18,203 bases of DNA, taken from assembly GCA_049284695.1 (NCBI GenBank), contig JBAPYK010000419.1, positions 1 through 18,203 on the forward strand, in the 5' to 3' direction. This document shows, one piece after another, positions 14,089 through 18,203 of this stretch. The notes beneath the pieces are model-generated. The model made no database searches and had not been told where the DNA came from. It was given only the letters and a program-made list of their open reading frames with translations. The translations under genes and the position numbers were made by a program. The number at the start of each line of letters is the position of its first letter. Positions within the stretch are counted from its first letter, which is position 1. This DNA is from Rhodoplanes sp049284695. Lineage in GTDB: Bacteria > Pseudomonadota > Alphaproteobacteria > Rhizobiales > Xanthobacteraceae.

Positions 14089-15633
14089 ATGAGCCAAATG
14101 CTTCAGGAGCAAGATCGTGGCGGACTGATCGAGCCGGTCGATACGCCGATCCAAGCCGATCGCGAGCATGCCTTCAGCCGGATCGACAGCTACCCCTATC
14201 GCCACCGCATCCGCGAGATCATGCGTGCGCCGCTGCAAGTGGTGGCGGCTGACGCGCCTGTCCGGGACGCGCTCGCCCGGCTCCTCCGCGACGGCTTGTC
14301 CTCGCTCTATGTCCGCCCGGCGGACGCAAACGAACAGCGATTGCGTCCGGATGACGTCGGCATCGTCACCGAACGCGATCTCCTGCGCGCGTTCGACGTG
14401 CATGGCAGCGCCTCCCTCGATTTGCCGGTCGAGCGGCTCATGACCAAGCCGATCGCGACCGTGCCGGCCGACGCTTTCGTCTACCGCGCCATCGGCCGCA
14501 TGAACCGGTTGAAGATCCGCCATCTCGGTGCGACCGACGAAGCGGGTTTCGTCATCGGATCCCTGTCGGCGCGCGATCTGCTGCGGCTGCGCGCGGGCGA
14601 AGCGGTGTCGCTCGGCGACGAAATCAATCAGGCCGACAGCGTGCAAGCCCTCGCTGCGGCCTGGGCCAAGCTTCCCGGCGTGGCGGCGGCGCTGATGGCG
14701 GAACGGGTATCGGCCCGCAACATTGCGGCGGTGATCTCGCGCGAACTTGGCGCGGTGACCCGCCAAGCCGCGGTGGTGGCGCAAGAGCGCATGCGCGCGG
14801 CCGGACAGGGCGAGCCGCCCTGCCCCTATGCCGTCGCGGTGCTCGGCTCGGGCGGCCGCGGCGAAAGCCTGCTCGCCATGGACCAGGACAACGCCCTGTT
14901 CTTTGCCGACGGAGAGCCTGGCGGACCCGAGGATCGCTGGTTCGAAGCGCTCGGCACCCATATCGCCGACATCCTGCACGAAGTCGGCCTGCCTTACTGC
15001 AAGGGCGGCGTGATGGCGAAGAACGCCGCGTGGCGCGGATCGATAAAGACCTGGCGCGCCCGTGTCGCGAGCTGGATCACCCGCTCCAGTTCCGATGACC
15101 TGTTGTCCGTCGACATTTTCTACGACCTGCGCGCCGTGCACGGCGATACGGCGCTCGCCAACGGACTGCGCGATCACGCCTTCGCCCTAGCAAAAGGCCA
15201 AATGGCCTTTATCAAGCTATTGGTTGAATCCGCGGGCGGGATCGAGCTCGGACTCAATTTTTTCGGCGGGTTCCGCACCAATAAGGGGCGTATCGATCTG
15301 AAAAAACTCGGGCTGTTCGGGATCGTGACGGCGGCGCGGGCATTGGCGATCCGTTATCACATTCTCGCACGCTCGACACCCGAGCGCCTCGTCGCCGTAA
15401 GCGGCCTGCGAATCGGCGGCGAGCACGACCTGCAAGGACTGGTCGATGCGGGCGGCGTGTTTCTCGACCTGATCCTGGCGCAGCAACTCGATGACATCGA
15501 GCATGGCGTACCCCCCTCGAATGCGGTCGCGATAAAGCGCCTGTCGGCGCGCGAGCGCCAACAGCTGCGCTCGGCGCTGGAACAGGTCGCGCAACTCGAC
15601 TGGCTGACACGCGACTTGCTGTTCACGGCCTGA
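14089..15633 (+). CDS. CBS-pair and DUF294 nucleotidyltransferase-like protein, copy 2
   Basis: A 514-aa cytoplasmic protein with the same order as the copy at 7753: CBS 1 (about 44-102), CBS 2 (about 116-168), a helical linker, the DUF294 nucleotidyltransferase-like domain (about 205-350) and DUF294_C. The active-site set is complete: GSGGRGE (253-259), Asp265/Asp267 in DQDN and Asp342/Asp346 in SVDIFYDL. It differs from copy 1 by a 30-residue N-terminal extension, a longer first CBS motif (insert around PADANEQRLRPDD) and low overall similarity outside the signatures. It is therefore a distinct subfamily, not a recent duplicate. The ribosome site is weak. It is likely co-transcribed with the 211-aa gene. 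It may modify or sense nucleotides in control of the symporter, which is inference from context. Confidence 0.87.
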   Translation: MSQMLQEQDRGGLIEPVDTPIQADREHAFSRIDSYPYRHRIREIMRAPLQVVAADAPVRDALARLLRDGLSSLYVRPADANEQRLRPDDVGIVTERDLLRAFDVHGSASLDLPVERLMTKPIATVPADAFVYRAIGRMNRLKIRHLGATDEAGFVIGSLSARDLLRLRAGEAVSLGDEINQADSVQALAAAWAKLPGVAAALMAERVSARNIAAVISRELGAVTRQAAVVAQERMRAAGQGEPPCPYAVAVLGSGGRGESLLAMDQDNALFFADGEPGGPEDRWFEALGTHIADILHEVGLPYCKGGVMAKNAAWRGSIKTWRARVASWITRSSSDDLLSVDIFYDLRAVHGDTALANGLRDHAFALAKGQMAFIKLLVESAGGIELGLNFFGGFRTNKGRIDLKKLGLFGIVTAARALAIRYHILARSTPERLVAVSGLRIGGEHDLQGLVDAGGVFLDLILAQQLDDIEHGVPPSNAVAIKRLSARERQQLRSALEQVAQLDWLTRDLLFTA

Positions 15634-15730
15634 CGCGTGCGACGAAACCGGGGGAGAGGTTGGAGTCAGCGTCGAGGAAAGTTTCGCCGCGCGACTCTCC
15701 GATGGCGGCGCGGCCCCGTTACCAAAACAG

Positions 15731-16348
15731 CTACGCGGTCGCGCCAATGCGCGTATGCGCCTTGATCATCCGTTCGCCCATCCTGACCAGCCGCTCATCG
15801 AGTCCCTTCGGCCCCATGCTTTGCGCCGTCACGCGTGCGCCTTCAAGCAGCAGGAACAATTCCTCGGCCAGCAATTCCGGCTCCTCGAGCCCGGCGGCGG
15901 CGCACAACTGCATCAGTCGCTGGCGCTGCCCGGCCTTGAACGCTTCGATGACCCGCCGCGCCGGATGGTCCTTCTCGGGAAGTTCGACGGCGGCGTTCGC
16001 CAGGGCGCACCCGCGCTCGTCTCCGCTGATTACACGGTCGGCCATCTCCTGGAGCCAAGCACGGACCTGGGCGAGCGGCTCTCCGGGATGCTCGGCTTCG
16101 CGCCGATCCCAAGCCGACGTGGCCTTCTCCGCCAACTGCCGGAGGTATTCCGCCACCAGCTCGTCTTTGGAGGAGAAGTGCCGGTAGAGCGTCATTTTGT
16201 TTGTCTTCGCGACTTCAGCGATCGTTTCGACCCCGACCGCCCGGATGCCGTGCCGATAAAAAAGCTCGGAAGCGGCCGCCAAAATTCGCGCTCTTGGTGA
16301 AATTCCCTCGTATTTCCCGATACTTGTAATTTTTGACGCTGTACGCAT
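15731..16348 (-). CDS. TetR/AcrR family transcriptional regulator
   Basis: A 205-aa repressor-type protein. The helix-turn-helix domain covers about residues 18-66 (ILAAASELFYRHGIRAVGVE, then TIAEVAKTNKMTLYRHFSSK). The C-terminal ligand domain begins near residue 75 and has GCALANAAVELPEKDHPARR, a pattern common in regulators of efflux or of stress and xenobiotic response. AGGGG lies shortly before the ATG. The upstream region carries two identical 19-bp operator-like repeats, one inside the gene's likely promoter, so self-repression is expected. It converges with the CBS-DUF294 gene across about 97 bp. The ligand is unknown. Confidence 0.9.
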   Translation of the reverse strand: MRTASKITSIGKYEGISPRARILAAASELFYRHGIRAVGVETIAEVAKTNKMTLYRHFSSKDELVAEYLRQLAEKATSAWDRREAEHPGEPLAQVRAWLQEMADRVISGDERGCALANAAVELPEKDHPARRVIEAFKAGQRQRLMQLCAAAGLEEPELLAEELFLLLEGARVTAQSMGPKGLDERLVRMGERMIKAHTRIGATA

Positions 16349-16358
16349 CTGTTTCCCC

Positions 16359-16387
16359 TTGACACGGGTGTTACCGGTCAGTACCTA
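16359..16387 (+). promoter_or_regulatory. candidate rightward promoter overlapping an operator
   Basis: A consensus TTGACA sits at 16359-16364. With a 17-bp spacer the -10 position is TACCTA (16382-16387), a poor match. The first 19-bp operator copy covers nearly all of the spacer and the start of the -10. It would drive the small plus-strand ORFs at 16492 and 16797. Confidence 0.4.
16367..16385. promoter_or_regulatory. TetR-type operator, copy 1
   Basis: GGTGTTACCGGTCAGTACC, identical to 16399-16417. Its core TTACCGGTCA is a near-palindrome around ACCGGT and resembles the ACTGACCGGTCAGT-type sites of several TetR regulators. It lies between the divergent tetR gene and the small ORFs. Confidence 0.7.
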
Positions 16388-16392
16388 AGCTC

Positions 16393-16421
16393 CAGATAGG
16401 TGTTACCGGTCAGTACCACAA
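16393..16421 (-). promoter_or_regulatory. candidate tetR promoter
   Basis: On the minus strand TTGTGG (16416-16421) and TATCTG (16393-16398) are separated by exactly 17 bp, and the second operator copy fills that spacer. Each box matches only about three of six consensus positions. The fit with operator placement is the main argument. Confidence 0.45.
16399..16417. promoter_or_regulatory. TetR-type operator, copy 2
   Basis: The second exact copy of the 19-bp site, 32 bp downstream of the first, about three helical turns. Bases just outside the 19 bp differ between copies, which argues for a selected binding site rather than a recent duplication of a longer segment. Confidence 0.7.
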
Positions 16422-16491
16422 GTCCCGCCGCAAGTCACCTGTTTTCGCCGTGCGGACCGAACGAGACCGGCCAATATCAAGGGTGATCGAC

Positions 16492-16758
16492 ATGAAGCAC
16501 ACAGCAGTCCGTGGATTGGGGATTGCGCTGAGCCTCGCCGCCTTCGCAATCGGCGGGAGCCAACAGGATGGGCTCAACCTCGTGGTCCAACAGATGAGGG
16601 AGATCGGGACCCGCCAATGGCTCGGGTTGATGGCTGGCTCGATCATCGGCGGCGCGCCGGCAATCGCACCGTTGGCCGAGCGTATCGCCCGTTCGCTGCC
16701 CGGCCGAACTGTCCCGGCAGCCGACAGCCGCGACGCCGGCACCACCGATACCGCGTGA
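16492..16758 (+). CDS. small 88-aa protein, possible membrane anchor
   Basis: The frame starts MKHTAVRGLGIALSLAAFAI, which looks like a signal sequence or single N-terminal transmembrane helix. A second hydrophobic, Gly-rich patch (GLMAGSIIGGAPAIAPLAE, about residues 47-65) and a polar tail follow. AAGGGTG lies about seven bases ahead of the ATG. It is the first plus-strand ORF after the double operator, so it may be the target of the TetR protein. No family is recognised. An antisense frame of similar length exists but lacks a sensible start context. Confidence 0.5.
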   Translation: MKHTAVRGLGIALSLAAFAIGGSQQDGLNLVVQQMREIGTRQWLGLMAGSIIGGAPAIAPLAERIARSLPGRTVPAADSRDAGTTDTA

Positions 16759-16796
16759 TCCATCGATCAATCCCCCGCAAATCTCGGAGAAAATCC

Positions 16797-17039
16797 ATGT
16801 CCAGAACTCTCGATGCGCGTAGCGACCCGCGTGGCTCCAACCGAGCCGCCGCCCCTTGCGGCAAGTTTGATGTGATCACGGCGGCCATGTTGACGGGGGG
16901 CGCGAGCGGCGGATGGGGCATGGCCAGGGCGTTGAAGTCGTTGGCGGCGCCCCGTGGCGATGCACGACCATGCAGAGAACAGGCGACCGTCACCCGACGC
17001 GAATTACGTGGCGATGCGACCGGGGCATTAAGCGCATGA
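16797..17039 (+). CDS. small 80-aa ORF, unknown function
   Basis: The frame starts MSRTLDARSDPRGSNRAA and has a good GGAGA site seven bases upstream. It lies 38 bp after the 88-aa ORF, consistent with a two-gene unit. The middle has a short Gly-rich hydrophobic stretch (ITAAMLTGGASGGWGMA), and the rest is Arg- and Ala-rich. No domain is recognised. The composition is close to that of random high-GC frames, so a real product is uncertain. Confidence 0.35.
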   Translation: MSRTLDARSDPRGSNRAAAPCGKFDVITAAMLTGGASGGWGMARALKSLAAPRGDARPCREQATVTRRELRGDATGALSA

Positions 17040-17131
17040 GAAAGCCCCTCGCTGTCATCGCCGGCTTTCGGCCGGTCTTACGATCCTGATCGGATTTCGC
17101 CATCGTGGATGAGCAAAACGGGAAGCGTATA

Positions 17132-17308
17132 ATGACATACGAGGATCTTGATCCCCATGCCGCGCCGGCCAATGAGGCCAATGAGAGCGAAGTTTGGCAA
17201 GATTTTCCGCCCGACTCTTCGGCCGGCGATTCCGGCAGCGAGGCGAGCCTCTGGTTGGAGAAATGGGCCGACGTGGCAATTTCCAGGGGTCGGCGTCGGA
17301 ATTTCTGA
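17132..17308 (+). CDS. possible 58-aa acidic small protein
   Basis: The ATG at 17132 has GGGAAG about eight bases upstream. A GTG nine codons earlier is an alternative start. The product is acidic and Ser/Glu-rich with Trp residues (ESEVWQDFPPDSS, SLWLEKWADVA), less Arg-rich than spurious frames here, and ends in a basic tail. It precedes the pirin gene by 45 bp. No family is recognised. Confidence 0.35.
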   Translation: MTYEDLDPHAAPANEANESEVWQDFPPDSSAGDSGSEASLWLEKWADVAISRGRRRNF

Positions 17309-17353
17309 GAGACCGCTGGCATCGGCATCCATGCGGCAACGGCGGAGGCGCGC

Positions 17354-18203
17354 ATGAGCTTTTTTCCCGCACCCGACCCCTCGGCCGGCGATCAGCGTGC
17401 TTGCGATGCGATTGCGCAAGTGATCGTGCCGCGCACCAGCGACCTCGGCGGCTTTCAGGTGCGTCGGGCCTTGCCGTCGGCGCAGCGCCGCATGGTCGGC
17501 CCGTTCATTTTTCTTGACGAGATGGGCCCGGTCGAATTCCACAGCGGCCAAGGCCTCGACGTGCGCCCGCATCCGCATATCGGGCTTGCCACCGTGACCT
17601 ATCTGTTCGCGGGCGAGATCATGCATCGCGACAGCCTCGGCAGCGTTGCCGCCATCCGGCCGGGCGAGGTCAACTGGATGACCGCCGGGCGCGGCATCGC
17701 CCACTCCGAACGCACCGCGCCGGACCATCGCCGCACAGGCGAGCCGCTGCATGGATTGCAGTGCTGGGTCGCCTTGCCGGCGGAACTGGAGGAGAGCGCG
17801 CCCGCTTTCGTCCATCACGATGCGGCCGAGCTTCCTGTCGAGGCGGGCGAAGGCAAGACGGTGCGCGTGATTGCGGGCTCGCTCTACGGCAAGACGTCGC
17901 CGCTTGTGACGCTTACACCCACGATCTTCGCCGACGTGACGCTCGCAGCAGGGGCAAGCCTGCCGCTCGATGCGGACGCCGAGGAGCGCGCGATCTATGT
18001 CGTCTCCGGCGAGATCGACATTGTCGGCGACCGCTTCGCCACCGGCCGGCTGCTGGTGTTCCGGCCCGGCGACCGCATCACGGTAACGGCTGCGACGCCC
18101 ACGCGGCTCGCGATCCTCGGCGGCGCGGCGATGGATGGCCCGCGCCACATCTGGTGGAACTTCGTCTCCTCGCGCAGAGATCGCATCGAAGCGGCCAAGG
18201 CCG
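17354..18203 (+). CDS. pirin family protein (3' end outside window)
   Basis: A bicupin protein of at least 283 residues, cut by the window end, probably only a few codons short. The N-terminal cupin holds the pirin metal site: His73 and His75 in RPHPHIGLAT, and His117 and Glu119 in GRGIAHSERT. Typical flanks are also present (GPFIFLDEMGPV, GEVNWMTAG). Family members bind iron. Some act as quercetin dioxygenases and others as redox-linked regulators, so function is open. GGAGG lies five bases before the ATG. It may belong to the same transcript as the small ORFs to its left, but nothing proves TetR control. Confidence 0.9.
   Translation, partial: MSFFPAPDPSAGDQRACDAIAQVIVPRTSDLGGFQVRRALPSAQRRMVGPFIFLDEMGPVEFHSGQGLDVRPHPHIGLATVTYLFAGEIMHRDSLGSVAAIRPGEVNWMTAGRGIAHSERTAPDHRRTGEPLHGLQCWVALPAELEESAPAFVHHDAAELPVEAGEGKTVRVIAGSLYGKTSPLVTLTPTIFADVTLAAGASLPLDADAEERAIYVVSGEIDIVGDRFATGRLLVFRPGDRITVTAATPTRLAILGGAAMDGPRHIWWNFVSSRRDRIEAAKA

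Noticed and set aside
13789..15177. 462-codon minus-strand open frame
   Set aside because: Antisense to the 211-aa and CBS-DUF294 genes, whose signatures are intact. The product looks like random high-GC translation.
17078..18148. 356-codon minus-strand open frame
   Set aside because: Antisense to the pirin gene, which has its four metal ligands. No recognisable domain.
1..18203. CRISPR arrays, tRNA/rRNA genes, transposases, phage or plasmid genes
   Set aside because: None were seen. The only repeats are the long direct pair, the 19-bp operators, short hairpins and one degenerate array.

Overview
The window is 18.2 kb of high-GC DNA with dense genes, few gaps and no RNA genes, transposases or CRISPR array. 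Its gene families (FCD-type GntR, fumarylacetoacetase-like protein, GlcG/HbpS, DUF4212 plus VC_2705-type sodium:solute symporter, CBS-DUF294 proteins, pirin) and a C/G-rich intergenic palindrome point to an alphaproteobacterium, most likely Hyphomicrobiales (Bradyrhizobium/Rhodopseudomonas/Rhodoplanes-like). That placement is inferred from gene content and composition, not from a marker gene.

Left part (1-7400): a GntR/FCD regulator (+) faces a minus-strand run of FAH-fold enzyme, shikimate dehydrogenase (aroE, ATGA overlap) and a secreted DUF5666-like protein. A CPA2-type cation:proton antiporter gene (-) sits between the regulator and this run. It is bracketed by a long direct repeat that carries the last codons of gntR together with the last codons of the DUF5666-like gene, so the antiporter appears to have been inserted into an older gntR / DUF5666 junction. 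Next come a short CDF-type cation transporter (-), a D-2-hydroxyacid dehydrogenase (+) and a GlcG/HbpS-like protein (-). Together these suggest small organic-acid metabolism.

Middle part (7640-15640): the most coherent unit. A minus-strand set encodes DUF4212, a large sodium:solute (acetate/carboxylate-type) symporter and, beyond a strong terminator, three small membrane proteins, one of them YggT-like. A plus-strand CBS-DUF294 nucleotidyltransferase-like protein lies on each side. The second of these is preceded by an uncharacterised 211-aa protein. A reasonable reading is a solute uptake system with two nucleotide-sensing, nucleotidyltransferase-like regulators. The link between symporter and CBS-DUF294 proteins is contextual, and the role of the small membrane proteins is unknown.

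Right part (15700-18203): a TetR regulator (-) reads away from a divergent region holding two exact 19-bp operator-like repeats. One repeat fills the spacer of a candidate tetR promoter and the other lies just after a TTGACA box pointing right. Two or three small unrecognised ORFs follow on the plus strand, then a pirin gene that runs off the window end.
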